A stretch of DNA of 35,394 nucleotides from Candidatus Peregrinibacteria bacterium (GTDB lineage Bacteria > Patescibacteriota > Gracilibacteria > Peribacterales > Peribacteraceae). Of this stretch, positions 14,613 to 23,241 are shown in pieces. A program made the position numbers and the translations under genes. The notes beneath the pieces were generated by a model. It did not search any database. It had not been told where the DNA came from and saw only the letters and a list, made by a program, of their open reading frames with translations. The stretch covers positions 1 through 35,394 of the forward strand of contig JABGQH010000006.1 in assembly GCA_018648865.1 (NCBI GenBank), given 5' to 3'. Numbering within the stretch: position 1 is the first letter of the stretch; the number at the start of each line of letters is the position of its first letter.

Positions 14613-15422
14613 ATGTCTATAATCCATCAGGTCTTCATCAGTGTTTTAATTGTAAGTAGCGCCTCGGTTATTGGAATATTTCTTCTCTTAATAAAGCAAA
14701 ATGTTTTAAACAAGGCAATACCACTTCTTGTTAGCTTCGCCGTTGGAGCATTTTTGGCAAATATATTTTTGCATATATTGCCAGAGGCTGTTGAACAATC
14801 TGATAATCTGACTATTCTTTTTGCATTAGTTATTGGAGGATTTCTATTTTCCTTTATTTTAGAAAAATTTGTTCATTGGCACCATTGCCACAATTTAAAT
14901 TGTTCCCATGTAAAACCAGTTGGGATTATGATGTTAATAGGAGATGGATTACATAATTTTATAGATGGAATCTTAATTGCAGCATCTTTTTTAGTTAGTC
15001 CGTCTGTTGGTATAGCTACAACAGTTGCTGTGCTTTTGCATGAGATTCCACAAGAGATTAGTGATTTTGCCGTATTAATTTATAGTGGTTTTAGCAAAAA
15101 AAATGCACTTATATTTAATTTTATATCTGCATTAACAGCATTCATTGGTGCAGCTCTTGTACTTCTAATATCAGAGCACATGAATGGAATAGAGTATATT
15201 TTATTGCCAATTGCTGCTGGTAACTTTTTATATATAGCTGCGTCTGACTTAGTTCCAGAATTACATAAAGAATCACATTTTAAAAATGCTATTTTACAAA
15301 TTGTTGCAATGTTCGCTGGAATAGTACTTTTATATACATTAACACTTGGTGGGCATAGCCATAACCATTCATACGAAGAAGGCACACACATAGAGCATGG
15401 TCATGATCATCATGATCACTGA
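14613..15422 (+). CDS. ZIP-family divalent metal transporter
   Basis: A 269-aa inner-membrane transporter with eight predicted helices. The signature metal-site helices are intact: GDGLHNFIDG (110-119, HN..DG in helix 4) and HEIPQE (143-148, helix 5). A His/Cys loop (HWHHCHNLNCSH, 88-99) lies between helices 3 and 4, and the C terminus is His/Asp-rich (GHSHNH and a HGHDHHDH tail), both typical metal-collecting segments. ZIPs move Zn, Fe or Mn into the cytoplasm. Its position 41 nt after a Fur-family gene suggests zinc- or iron-controlled uptake. It ends 2 nt from the convergent surface-protein gene. Confidence 0.92.
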   Translation: MSIIHQVFISVLIVSSASVIGIFLLLIKQNVLNKAIPLLVSFAVGAFLANIFLHILPEAVEQSDNLTILFALVIGGFLFSFILEKFVHWHHCHNLNCSHVKPVGIMMLIGDGLHNFIDGILIAASFLVSPSVGIATTVAVLLHEIPQEISDFAVLIYSGFSKKNALIFNFISALTAFIGAALVLLISEHMNGIEYILLPIAAGNFLYIAASDLVPELHKESHFKNAILQIVAMFAGIVLLYTLTLGGHSHNHSYEEGTHIEHGHDHHDH

Positions 15423-15424
15423 AT

Positions 15425-18400
15425 CTATTTTATTACCTCTTTTGCGATAGCAATAATCTTTGCTACCTCTGCACGGTTTATTTGATCATTTGGTCTAAAT
15501 TTGTTTAATGGATTACCATCTAGATCTGAATCGCCAGATACTAAGCCATATGCAGTTGCAGTAACTATCGCATCTCTGTGAGGATGATTGTCCCGTACAT
15601 CTGTGTACTGCGAAGCTATTTTTATTCCTGTAGGTATTTTTAGAACCTCTAATAATATTTGCATTATTTGTCCTCTAGTTGCAGGGGAATGAACATCTCT
15701 TTCTGGCGAGAACAAAGATAGATTTAGGCTTTCTGCTTTTGCAATGTATGCAGTTGCCCATGTTCCGATTGCAGATTTGTTTCTAGGAGGAGGAAGACTA
15801 GATAAATCTGAATCAACTGCTTCTAGAGTCATTTTTAGGGCCTCTGCGAATGTAACAGGATTTGCTACGCCAAACTCTCCTTTTGGTTTTCCATCTTCAT
15901 CTTTGTATCCTTGTGCGATCTTGTTTTCTATTAATTCTGAAACGAAAGGTGCAAACCAAGAATCAGAAGGAACGTCTTTGAAAATAATAGGTGAGTCATC
16001 AATCATAGAAATTAAATAGCCTCTGTATTCTGTGATCTTAGAATCAGTTTTTGTTGCAGCAGCATGAAGAATTGTCTTTTGAGCAGCCCTATAAATATGT
16101 CTTTCTTCATCAGAAGAATCTTTATCTGGCTGATCTATATCCTGAGTCACTACAATTGGTTCATTTTGTGCATCTGGCTGATAATATCTAGCAATAATCG
16201 CAGCATGAGCTGCTGCAATAGTATCTGCCATAGCACTAGCGCTATGACGACGCCCTCCTCCTCCTCCTCCACCACTAGCAGGTGTATCAGCTGTAGTAGC
16301 TGGTGCAACTGGGGCAGAAACAGTAGTAAAGTTCCAAGTCGTTGAATCTAAAATTCCTGCAAAGAAATTACCATAATCGTCTGGAATAGAATTAGCATCT
16401 ATTTGAACATAATATTCTGTTGAGTAGCTAAAATCATTTACAGGGTTAATTGTAATAATTGTTGTGCCTGATCCAGTTACAGTACCAGTGCCTGTATTTA
16501 CTTGCTCTACAATCGAATCATCGCTTGCATCATATATAGTTATGTAACCTGTACCTGTTGATCCTGTAACTTCATCGAATGTTATAACAAGATTGTCTGT
16601 TATAGATACACCTGTAGCTTCATCCAGAGGAGAAAGAAGAGAAGCAGTAGGGGATACAGTATCTGTAGTAGTAAAGTTCCAAGTAGTAGAAACACTTATT
16701 CCTGCAAAAGAATTTCCTGAGCTGTCATCAAAGGCATCTGATCCTACTAATACATAATATGAAGTCTCGGAATCTAATGTTGCATCAGGGTTTATTGTAA
16801 TTGTAGTCGTTCCGCCTCCTGTAACCTTTGCATCTTCTGCATCTATTGTCTCAACAATAGAATCATTTGATACTTTCTTTATTACAATGTCATTGCTAGC
16901 TCCAGATTCTGGATCTACTGCTTCATCAAATGTAATCACAAGATTTGCTGTAACAGAAATTTCTGTAGATTCATCCAGCGGAGAAAGAGAAGATGTTAAG
17001 GGGTCAGTGTTATCGAATCCCCAATTAGTAGTATTACCAGAATCAGTGTTTGTTCCATCTGATGTATCTATTGCTGTACCACCAGAAGCATCTGAATATT
17101 CTACATCTGTGTAGCTTGCTGTTGCAGTGGCCCCACCAACACTTAGAGTCATTGCTGTAGTTCCACTAGTTTCAAAGCTGGCATAGTCTATATCTGAATT
17201 TCCTGTAACATCCATAGACCAAGCACCAGTCCACTTAAAGGCAATTAAATCACCAGATTCACCATCCAGATCTAAATCACCTCCAACAGTTATTGCAGCT
17301 CCATTCATAGCATCTGCATCTGAAATAATTTGGGAACCAGTTCCCATTGTAAGGTCTCCAGAAACACCAACAGTCTGACCATTAAAATCAATAGTTCCAT
17401 TTGTAACTGTCATATTATTGGCAATAGATTCAGTGGCTCCAAATTGGAAAGTCCCTCCTGATCCATCAATTACAAGATCCTTATAGCCCCAATCATTAAT
17501 GGTTTCAGTACCACTAGTTGCGTTGTAAGTTACAGATGACCCAGTATCCAATACTGGTGTTGTAACACTCTCTCCACCTTCTAGATGAAGCTCTCCTCCA
17601 TTTTCTACAGTAAATGTGGAGCCGCATGAAAATGCGTTACCACTTAGGTCAAAGACACCCTCTTCTACCGTACATACTTGTCCAGATGTAGTAAGTCCAG
17701 TTGCGAGTGTTAGGGCATTCGCAGATTTATTTATGTTTAGTACTGCGCCGAAAGTCCCTGTGGTTTTGCTGAATGATTGCGCGTTTCCACCACTAAAGAG
17801 CACAGTCATATTACTATCGCCAAATGTATCATTCGCATCCATGGAAAAGTCTCCACTCACAGAGAGCTCACTGACAGCTGCTTGGATAATCCAATCACCA
17901 GTTGTGTAGCTAAAATCACCAGTCGCGCAACCATCAAGAAGATTAAAGTCTACTGTTGAAGTCCCCTTATTAATAGTAATTGAGTCGAATGAATAATTAG
18001 CACATCGCAGGTTGGAAGCACTTGATGAATCAAATGTGACGTCTATATCTGCAGGTATAGAACCACCATAAATCAAAAAATCAGTACCTACCTGAATATC
18101 TGTTCCATTCATAGTAAGCACACCACCAGTGTATGAGCTAAGCGCGTAAGAAAGATCTATTGTAGTTAAGCTGGTGTTTACAGTCGCGTAATTACGCAAA
18201 TACCCATCATGAGTCCATTCACCAGTTCCAATATTAATTATTCCATAATTATAAATATCTCCCCTTGTAGACGGGTCATTCCCTATTGATGGAAGTGTAC
18301 AATCTCCTCCGATAACGATATTCGCAAATTGTGAGCTTAGATTTTTTAGAAGTGTTACAGAATTAAATGAATATTTGCTACATATTAAAGAGGTGTCTTG

Positions 18401-19213
18401 TACACCATTAATAGATAGATCAATATTTGCAGGAATTGTTCCACCTAAATATTTAAAGTCATCATCAACTTGAATATCGGTACTACTCATAGTCAATGTT
18501 CCTCCTGTATGCGATACAAAGCTCCAGCTTAAATCTATTGTTGTTAAACTAGTATTTATTGTTCCGTAGTTATTAATATATCCATCATGAGTCCATTCGC
18601 CTGTTCCGATAGTTATTGTTCCGTAGTTTCGTATATCACCTCTGGTTGATGGATCGTTACCCAAGGATGGAATTGTACAATCCGCTGAGATAACAATATC
18701 TGCTGCTGACGAGTACAGTTTTTTTAGTAGTGTTACAGAATTAAAGGAATATCCGCTACATGTAATAGTCGTGTTTTGTACACCATTAATAGATAGGTCA
18801 ATATTTGCAGGAATTGTTCCACCTAAATACACAAAGTCATCATCAACTTGAATATCGGTACCACTCATAGTCAATGTTGCTCCTGTGTATGATGTAATAC
18901 TCCCACTAAAATCTAGTGTAGTTAAACTAGTATTTATTGTTCCGTAATTACGTAAATAGCCATCATGAGTCCATTCGCCTGTTCCAGCAGTCATTATTCC
19001 GTAGTTTCTTATCTCACCCCTTGTATTTGATGGGTCGTTCCCCAAAGATGGAATTGTACAATCTGCTGAGACAACAATAATTGCAGTAATAGAATACAAG
19101 TTCTTTTGTAAGATAATTGTATTGAAAGTCTTACTTCCACAAGGAAAGAGTGCTAGCGCTAACTCCATCGATATGAATAGTGCCAGAGCCGTGTACGAAT
19201 GTAGCACTCGCAT
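15425..19213 (-). CDS. Secreted beta-repeat/Big_5/SLH surface protein, main part after frameshift
   Basis: This 1262-codon frame carries most of a secreted surface protein. Order: three tandem beta-rich repeats of 126-127 aa (about residues 45-420, copies starting NSVTLLKKLYS or similar), further beta-helix-like sequence, two Big_5 Ig-like domains (from ~733 and ~850, each ending TTWNFTT), a poly-Gly linker with RRHSA (~983), then three SLH modules (from ~1080: FKDVPSDSWFAPFVSEL, WATAYIAKAESL, YTDVRDNHPHRDAI), which in other bacteria bind cell-wall polymers. The first ~25 codons (to LALF) are an out-of-frame reading of the upstream frame; homologous sequence starts at CGSKTFNT. The real protein begins at 19685 and a one-base insertion near 19141 separates the parts. 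Likely adhesin or S-layer-like protein. Confidence 0.85.
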   Translation of the reverse strand: MRVLHSYTALALFISMELALALFPCGSKTFNTIILQKNLYSITAIIVVSADCTIPSLGNDPSNTRGEIRNYGIMTAGTGEWTHDGYLRNYGTINTSLTTLDFSGSITSYTGATLTMSGTDIQVDDDFVYLGGTIPANIDLSINGVQNTTITCSGYSFNSVTLLKKLYSSAADIVISADCTIPSLGNDPSTRGDIRNYGTITIGTGEWTHDGYINNYGTINTSLTTIDLSWSFVSHTGGTLTMSSTDIQVDDDFKYLGGTIPANIDLSINGVQDTSLICSKYSFNSVTLLKNLSSQFANIVIGGDCTLPSIGNDPSTRGDIYNYGIINIGTGEWTHDGYLRNYATVNTSLTTIDLSYALSSYTGGVLTMNGTDIQVGTDFLIYGGSIPADIDVTFDSSSASNLRCANYSFDSITINKGTSTVDFNLLDGCATGDFSYTTGDWIIQAAVSELSVSGDFSMDANDTFGDSNMTVLFSGGNAQSFSKTTGTFGAVLNINKSANALTLATGLTTSGQVCTVEEGVFDLSGNAFSCGSTFTVENGGELHLEGGESVTTPVLDTGSSVTYNATSGTETINDWGYKDLVIDGSGGTFQFGATESIANNMTVTNGTIDFNGQTVGVSGDLTMGTGSQIISDADAMNGAAITVGGDLDLDGESGDLIAFKWTGAWSMDVTGNSDIDYASFETSGTTAMTLSVGGATATASYTDVEYSDASGGTAIDTSDGTNTDSGNTTNWGFDNTDPLTSSLSPLDESTEISVTANLVITFDEAVDPESGASNDIVIKKVSNDSIVETIDAEDAKVTGGGTTTITINPDATLDSETSYYVLVGSDAFDDSSGNSFAGISVSTTWNFTTTDTVSPTASLLSPLDEATGVSITDNLVITFDEVTGSTGTGYITIYDASDDSIVEQVNTGTGTVTGSGTTIITINPVNDFSYSTEYYVQIDANSIPDDYGNFFAGILDSTTWNFTTVSAPVAPATTADTPASGGGGGGGRRHSASAMADTIAAAHAAIIARYYQPDAQNEPIVVTQDIDQPDKDSSDEERHIYRAAQKTILHAAATKTDSKITEYRGYLISMIDDSPIIFKDVPSDSWFAPFVSELIENKIAQGYKDEDGKPKGEFGVANPVTFAEALKMTLEAVDSDLSSLPPPRNKSAIGTWATAYIAKAESLNLSLFSPERDVHSPATRGQIMQILLEVLKIPTGIKIASQYTDVRDNHPHRDAIVTATAYGLVSGDSDLDGNPLNKFRPNDQINRAEVAKIIAIAKEVIK
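18280..19075 (-). repeat. Tandem ~380-bp repeats in the surface-protein gene
   Basis: The word GATGGAA(T/G)TGTACAATC recurs near 18288, 18666 and 19047, spacings of 378 and 381 bp (126 and 127 codons). Long stretches between are near-identical (NYGTINTSLTT, DIQVDDDF, GGTIPANIDLSINGVQ in protein). Such repeats can recombine and change copy number. Confidence 0.8.
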
Positions 19214-19685
19214 CTATATCTAAATCCAATGCAATAGTTATTGTGCCGCTTGTAGCAGTAAAAGATCCGCCATTAATACGTAGATCGTAGTTGATATCTA
19301 TTGTTGAGTCTCCACCAACGAATGTTCCATCATTTTGTGTGAAGTCTCGTGCCACAGCAATAGTGATACCTGTCTCTTGCGTAATAGTTCCACTGTATCC
19401 AGTGTTAATAGTTAGGCTTTGAACGGAGAGAGCTGAGTCTATGGATGCAGAATTATCACAATCTGCATCAAAAATTGCTGTATCAGAAGATCCTGGAACA
19501 CCAGCTCCACCACCTGTACAAGAAGAAGGATCAGATGTTGCCCAGTTGCTAGCACTATTGGTACTACCTCCAGCAGAGCCAACCCAATAATACGTTGCTG
19601 CTTTAACTGAGCTTGGAACAAAAAACACACATGCTAAGAGCATGGTAAATATATATAGCTCAAGTTTTTTTGGGCAGAAATTCAT
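19131..19685 (-). CDS. N-terminal part of the SLH surface protein (frameshifted upstream ORF)
   Basis: This 184-codon frame gives the export signal and first beta-rich part of the protein that continues in the 15425-19213 frame. Residues 1-29 (MNFCPKKLELYIFTM...VKA) are a signal peptide with cleavage after VKA. Then comes ATYYWVGSAGGSTNSASNW, the start of a parallel-beta repeat region. Its end, HIDGVSASTLS, aligns with the repeat sequence NGVQNTTIT, and the residue expected next (Cys, then GSKTFN) lies in the other frame one base further. Removing one A of the pair 19141-19142 joins both frames into about 1419 aa. The frame also runs up to an ATG at 19715, but 19685 fits the signal peptide and a TAAAAT -10 (19693-19698). 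Confidence 0.8.
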   Translation of the reverse strand: MNFCPKKLELYIFTMLLACVFFVPSSVKAATYYWVGSAGGSTNSASNWATSDPSSCTGGGAGVPGSSDTAIFDADCDNSASIDSALSVQSLTINTGYSGTITQETGITIAVARDFTQNDGTFVGGDSTIDINYDLRINGGSFTATSGTITIALDLDIDASATFVHGSGTIHIDGVSASTLSLWK

Positions 19686-19835
19686 TAAATAAATTTTACA
19701 TGTGAAAATAATCATATAAAACTCTATTAGCTATTGTTTCATGGGATTCAGTGTATTTTAATACTTTATTTACAAAAGTATTCATTACTACAAATCACAT
19801 GATTTAATATAGATAATCCCATATTAAATAATAAA

Positions 19836-19864
19836 TTGTCATATACCCCCTAGGGGTATATGCT
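19836..19864 (+). promoter_or_regulatory. Promoter of the CsoR-family gene, leaderless
   Basis: TTGTCA (19836-19841), exactly 17 bp, TATGCT (19859-19864). The predicted start site is 19871, the A of the ATG. The operator palindrome fills the spacer. Confidence 0.75.
19841..19861. promoter_or_regulatory. CsoR-type operator in the csoR-like promoter
   Basis: A perfect palindrome with arms ATATACCCC and GGGGTATAT around a 3-nt centre (CTA). An AT-flanked C/G tract is the known form of CsoR-family operators. Its place between -35 and -10 predicts autorepression. Confidence 0.8.
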
Positions 19865-19870
19865 ATTTAC

Positions 19871-20122
19871 ATGACTACTGATTGCAAATCTCTTGTTTCA
19901 CATATAAATAGGATAAAAGGGCAGATGGAAGCCCTAAAACGATCAATTACAGAAGATGATTCCTGTGAAGAAGTAACTCATTTGATTAGTTCGATAAGTG
20001 CTTCCTTTGAAAGTGTTCGTATTAGAATGATGCATCACTATGTTAAGGAAATGGTTCAAAAAGGGGACTCTGCCATGGAAAACGAAGAATGGAAGGCAAT
20101 AGTATCCTTAATGAAGCGTTGA
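19871..20122 (+). CDS. CsoR/RcnR/FrmR-family transcriptional repressor
   Basis: An 83-aa all-helical DUF156 regulator; these form tetramers and release DNA on binding Cu, Ni/Co, formaldehyde or persulfide. The opening block HINRIKGQMEALKRSI (11-26) is the family DNA-contact helix. The conserved Cys is Cys32 (DDSCEEV), and the next effector position is His55/His56 (MMHHYVKEMV). The second Cys of Cu-sensing CsoR and of persulfide-sensing CstR is replaced (Glu/Met), so the ligand set is nearer FrmR/RcnR and the effector is open. It has a leaderless promoter with an internal perfect operator. The DUF4395 gene follows 52 nt later behind a second operator-like site, making it the probable target. 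Confidence 0.9.
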   Translation: MTTDCKSLVSHINRIKGQMEALKRSITEDDSCEEVTHLISSISASFESVRIRMMHHYVKEMVQKGDSAMENEEWKAIVSLMKR

Positions 20123-20147
20123 CAATATAGGGTGGGGGGTATATGCT
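20119..20147 (+). promoter_or_regulatory. Promoter of the DUF4395 gene
   Basis: TTGACA (20119-20124), 17-bp spacer, TATGCT (20142-20147); near-consensus. The -35 overlaps the csoR-like stop codon. The start site would be about 20154, leaving a 21-nt leader before the ATG at 20175, one of the few genes here with a real leader, although no Shine-Dalgarno is seen in it. Confidence 0.75.
20125..20144. promoter_or_regulatory. Second CsoR-family operator-like site, asymmetric G tract
   Basis: ATATA (20125-20129) and TATAT (20140-20144) flank GGGTGGGGGG. The right half, GGGGTATATGCT, is identical over 12 bases to the right half of the first operator plus -10 region. The left CCCC arm is replaced by G's, so the site is like G-tract (RcnR-type) operators. 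It fills the promoter spacer. Confidence 0.65.
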
Positions 20148-20174
20148 TTTTTCTCTCATCTACCCACTTACAAA

Positions 20175-20714
20175 ATGTCTTACGGAAAAATAATTCCAGA
20201 TTTAAAAATCAATGGAAAGCCCGCACCTTACGGCGTAGTTAATGACAGATCGATCAGAGCAACCGCTGGAATCATGTTTGTTGTAGGCATTACGGCATTC
20301 TTTCTAACTCAGTTATTAAATAGCAGGACTCCTTTGTATATCGTTGTTCCAATTTTCTGGTTAGAGTTTCTACTAAAGACAGTAATGGGACCGCAGTGGA
20401 GTTTATTTGGAATACTTGGTGACTGGTTAGTTAGGAAACAGGAACCAGAATGGGTTGGTGCTATCCAAAAGCGTTTTGCTTGGGGTGTTGGACTCTTATT
20501 CTCTTCTACAATGATTTTGCTTGCATTAATAATGGGTGTTAAAGGATGGATACCTCTATCTATATGTGCAACGTGTCTTTCCTTTATGTGGTTAGAATCT
20601 GCTGCAGGAATTTGTGTTGGATGTAAAATGTATGGATGGATGATTAGCAAAAAAATCATTCCAGCACCAAAGTACAGACCTGTTTGTCCGGGTGGTGCAT
20701 GTAGCATTAGATAG
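20175..20714 (+). CDS. DUF4395 family membrane protein
   Basis: A 179-aa integral membrane protein with about four helices. It opens with NGKPAPYGVVNDRSIRATAG, the DUF4395 signature. Cys pairs are prominent: CATC (131-134), CVGC (147-150) and CPGGAC (171-176), the last two in the conserved GICVGCKMYG and RPVCPGGAC blocks. I recall DUF4395 proteins near sulfur-handling genes such as rhodaneses and thioredoxins, which fits control by a CsoR/CstR-family repressor. The substrate is unknown. It is expressed from its own near-consensus promoter with an operator-like G tract. Its stop is 2 nt from the stop of the convergent lipoprotein gene. Confidence 0.85.
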   Translation: MSYGKIIPDLKINGKPAPYGVVNDRSIRATAGIMFVVGITAFFLTQLLNSRTPLYIVVPIFWLEFLLKTVMGPQWSLFGILGDWLVRKQEPEWVGAIQKRFAWGVGLLFSSTMILLALIMGVKGWIPLSICATCLSFMWLESAAGICVGCKMYGWMISKKIIPAPKYRPVCPGGACSIR

Positions 20715-20716
20715 TA

Positions 20717-21130
20717 TTACTCGTTTGCTTCATCCTTCCTGACATACTTAAGTGTATTACCTCTAGGTAAATAAATAAGTTCTAGTTCTAGTTCTGTTAA
20801 GGAAACAACAGAGTAATTAAATGTGTCGTCATCTGAATACACACTTAGAGTAATTTGATCATCCTTTGGTTCATCATTAGAGAATGAGAGTGTAAATGGT
20901 CCACTATTAACAAATTTTCCATCGTAGTAATCACTTTTCTCTATTGTAGAAAATTCTATAACAGACAAAGGATCATCTACTGAAACCCATGTTCCTTCTA
21001 GTAAATATGTTTCCTCTAATACAGCTTTCGCCTGTCCACTTTGATTAAACTCTTCCTCTGTATTTTGAACAGGAGCACAGCTAGATAAAAGTATTATTGT
21101 TAAAACAAAAAGAGGGGATAGGTATTTCAT
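20717..21130 (-). CDS. Small lipoprotein, unknown
   Basis: A 137-aa exported lipoprotein: signal with lipobox LSSC (Cys18), a short Gln/Glu-rich spacer, then a beta-rich domain of about 100 residues. The domain opens LLEGTWVSVDDPLSVIEFS and ends LIYLPRGNTLKYVRK. The pattern (LEGTW... at the start, NTLKYVR at the end) resembles small lipocalin-like/DUF domains that test as beta barrels, but I cannot assign a family. It is the gene after typA on the same strand but has its own extended -10 box at 21138-21146 within the 34-nt gap. Confidence 0.75.
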   Translation of the reverse strand: MKYLSPLFVLTIILLSSCAPVQNTEEEFNQSGQAKAVLEETYLLEGTWVSVDDPLSVIEFSTIEKSDYYDGKFVNSGPFTLSFSNDEPKDDQITLSVYSDDDTFNYSVVSLTELELELIYLPRGNTLKYVRKDEANE

Positions 21131-21137
21131 GAAAACA

Positions 21138-21146
21138 AGTATAGCA
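21138..21146 (-). promoter_or_regulatory. Extended -10 promoter of the lipoprotein gene, near-leaderless
   Basis: On the reverse strand TGC-TATACT puts the start site at 21131, one base before the ATG at 21130. Confidence 0.65.
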
Positions 21147-21164
21147 AAAATATTTATCCAAGCT

Positions 21165-22964
21165 CTATTTCTTTTCTGACCTCTTCCTCTCTAATTCTCC
21201 TAAAACTTTTTTACGAAGGCGGATAGATTCTGGTGTAACTTCTACTAACTCATCATCATCTATATATTCCAGTGCTTGTTCTAAACTCATTTGTTGGACT
21301 GGAGTTAGAGTAATGGCTTCGTCATTACCAGATGCACGAACGTTACTTAGTTTCTTTTCTTTTGTAGGGTTAACAACCATGTCTTCACTTTTGGCTCTTT
21401 CCCCTACAATCATTCCTTCATACACTTTTGTTTGAGGGACAATAAACATTTGGCCTCTCTCTTGCAGGTTCCAAAGTGCGAATGCAATTGCTGTACCATT
21501 TGCCATAGAGATCATAGAACCATGTGTTCTACCAGACATATCTCCTTTGTGATCTTCGTAAGATATGAATGAATGAGACAAGATTCCTTCTCCTCTTGTT
21601 TCTATAATAAAGTCACCACGCATACCAAGTAATCCGCGAGTTGGGATCTTAAATTCAATTCGTGTGTGTCCTTCTTCTGTTTTCATATCTACCATTTCTC
21701 CTTTTCTGCGAGACATCATATCTATTACGGCTCCATTAAATTCCTCTGGGACATCAATTATTGCCTGTTCCATTGGTTCTAGTGTTTTACCGTTCTCTTC
21801 TTGCATTATTACTTGAGGCCTAGATACCTGTAGTTCAAACCCCTCTCTCCTCATAGTTTCTATCAAAACAGAGAGATGAAGCTCGCCGCGTCCAGATACT
21901 TTGTATGAATCTGTGTCTGGTACTCCTTCTACATGTAATCCGACGTTAGTCTCTTTTTCTTTATCTAGTCTTTCTTTTATATGGCGAGTTGTAACTAGAG
22001 TTCCTTCTTTCCCAGTAAATGGAGAATTGTTCACCATGAAAACCATAGAGATCGTAGGTGGATCAATGTTTATTGCTGGTAGGGGATCAGCTGATTCATC
22101 TGTTGTGATTGTCTCGCCTACATAAATATCTGGGATACCAGCGATCGTTACTATGTCTCCTGCGATTGCTTCTTTTGCCTCTATCTTCTTTAAACCATTG
22201 TGTTCAATAATCTTACTTATTTTACCGTTTCTAGAAACTCCATCTGCACTTTTGATTATTACAGATTGTCCAGTCTTTACAGTTCCTTCATATACTCTGC
22301 CGGTTGCCATCCTTCCTACATATTTATCATACCCAAGTGAACTTGGTTGCATACGGAATGGAACATCTAGATTTTGTTCTGCCTCTGGGACTCTATCCAT
22401 AATCATATCAAATAGAGGCTCTAAATCTTTTGATTCATCTTCTAATTCCTTCTTCGCTATTCCCTCCCTAGCAATTGCGTATAAATGAGGGAAATCCAAT
22501 TGCTCATTAGTTGCTCCAAGAGCAGAGAATAGATCAAAGACCATATCTACAACTTCATCAGATCTGGCTGCTGGTTTATCTATTTTATTAATTATCACAA
22601 TAGGCTTAAGCCCCAGCTCTAGTGATTTTTTAAGTACAAACTTAGTCTGTGGCATTGGTCCTTCTTGAGCATCTACAACTAGCAATACACAATCTACAGT
22701 TCTAAGTATTCGCTCTACCTCTGATCCAAAATCTGCATGCCCAGGAGTATCTACAATATTAATCTTGCATCCTTTATACATAATTGATGCATTCTTTGCA
22801 TAAATAGTAATACCTCGCTCTTTTTCTTGCTCATTGCTATCCATAACTAGCTCTTCTACTGCTTCATGATCAGAGAAAGCCCCGCCTTGTTGTAGGAGTG
22901 CATCAACCAAAGTTGTTTTTCCGTGGTCAACGTGAGCGATAATGGCAATATTTCGAATTTTCAT
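21165..22964 (-). CDS. typA: Translational GTPase TypA/BipA
   Basis: A 599-aa ribosome-associated GTPase of the TypA/BipA family, active in 50S assembly and stress or low-temperature growth in model bacteria. G-domain motifs are complete: AHVDHGKT (10-17, P loop), RGITI switch region (50-54), DTPGH (72-76) and NKID (126-129). Domain II (beta barrel), the EF-G-like domains III/V and the BipA-specific C-terminal domain (containing [17 protein letters not shown]) follow in usual order and full length. The start codon lies after ACTAAACTAAACT, not a ribosome-binding site. An 11-codon near-copy of its 5' end lies about 95 bp upstream. Confidence 0.97.
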   Translation of the reverse strand: MKIRNIAIIAHVDHGKTTLVDALLQQGGAFSDHEAVEELVMDSNEQEKERGITIYAKNASIMYKGCKINIVDTPGHADFGSEVERILRTVDCVLLVVDAQEGPMPQTKFVLKKSLELGLKPIVIINKIDKPAARSDEVVDMVFDLFSALGATNEQLDFPHLYAIAREGIAKKELEDESKDLEPLFDMIMDRVPEAEQNLDVPFRMQPSSLGYDKYVGRMATGRVYEGTVKTGQSVIIKSADGVSRNGKISKIIEHNGLKKIEAKEAIAGDIVTIAGIPDIYVGETITTDESADPLPAINIDPPTISMVFMVNNSPFTGKEGTLVTTRHIKERLDKEKETNVGLHVEGVPDTDSYKVSGRGELHLSVLIETMRREGFELQVSRPQVIMQEENGKTLEPMEQAIIDVPEEFNGAVIDMMSRRKGEMVDMKTEEGHTRIEFKIPTRGLLGMRGDFIIETRGEGILSHSFISYEDHKGDMSGRTHGSMISMANGTAIAFALWNLQERGQMFIVPQTKVYEGMIVGERAKSEDMVVNPTKEKKLSNVRASGNDEAITLTPVQQMSLEQALEYIDDDELVEVTPESIRLRKKVLGELERKRSEKK

Positions 22965-22972
22965 AGTTTAGT

Positions 22973-23059
22973 TTAGTTTTGTCGTATGCTTACTGCGTCG
23001 AAGTCACGCGTGCGGGACGAAGACGAGTGAGCGATAATGGCAATATTTCGTATCTTCAT
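22973..23059 (-). pseudogene. Duplicated typA 5' end forming a 28-codon leader ORF
   Basis: On the reverse strand an ATG at 23059 opens [11 protein letters not shown], identical in protein to the first 11 residues of TypA and nearly identical in DNA. It then diverges into SSSSRTRDFDAVSIRQN and stops 8 nt before the typA ATG. It breaks off just before the P loop. It is probably a remnant of a partial duplication or insertion, but it could be translated as a leader peptide. The divergent part is GC-rich (CGTCGAAGTC, GGGACGAAG), unlike its neighbours. Confidence 0.6.
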
Positions 23060-23061
23060 AA

Positions 23062-23085
23062 AAATCCGACAAAGGATACGGATTT
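23062..23085 (-). terminator. Hairpin with short T run upstream of the typA leader ORF
   Basis: AAATCCG (23062-23068) pairs with CGGATTT (23079-23085) around a 10-nt loop. On the reverse strand it ends in TTTTT directly before the leader ORF's ATG. It could be an attenuator or a terminator carried with the duplication. The rest of 22965-23241 is AT-rich with no further feature I can support. Confidence 0.4.
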
Positions 23086-23241
23086 AGACCATATTTAGCC
23101 AGAAGAAGTCAAAGAAAGTTAGGATTAATAAAATATATAATTGATAGGGATTACTGAATTGTATTTTTAATACAAGATATGTACCATACATGCCGATTTA
23201 AACTTCTTCCCTCTTTGCATATGTATCCTTTCATATTAATA

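Noticed and set aside
23214-23220. TTTGCAT half-site upstream of the Met/His-rich gene as a Fur-family target
   Set aside because: Only one half-site with no inverted partner nearby; a 7-mer is expected by chance.
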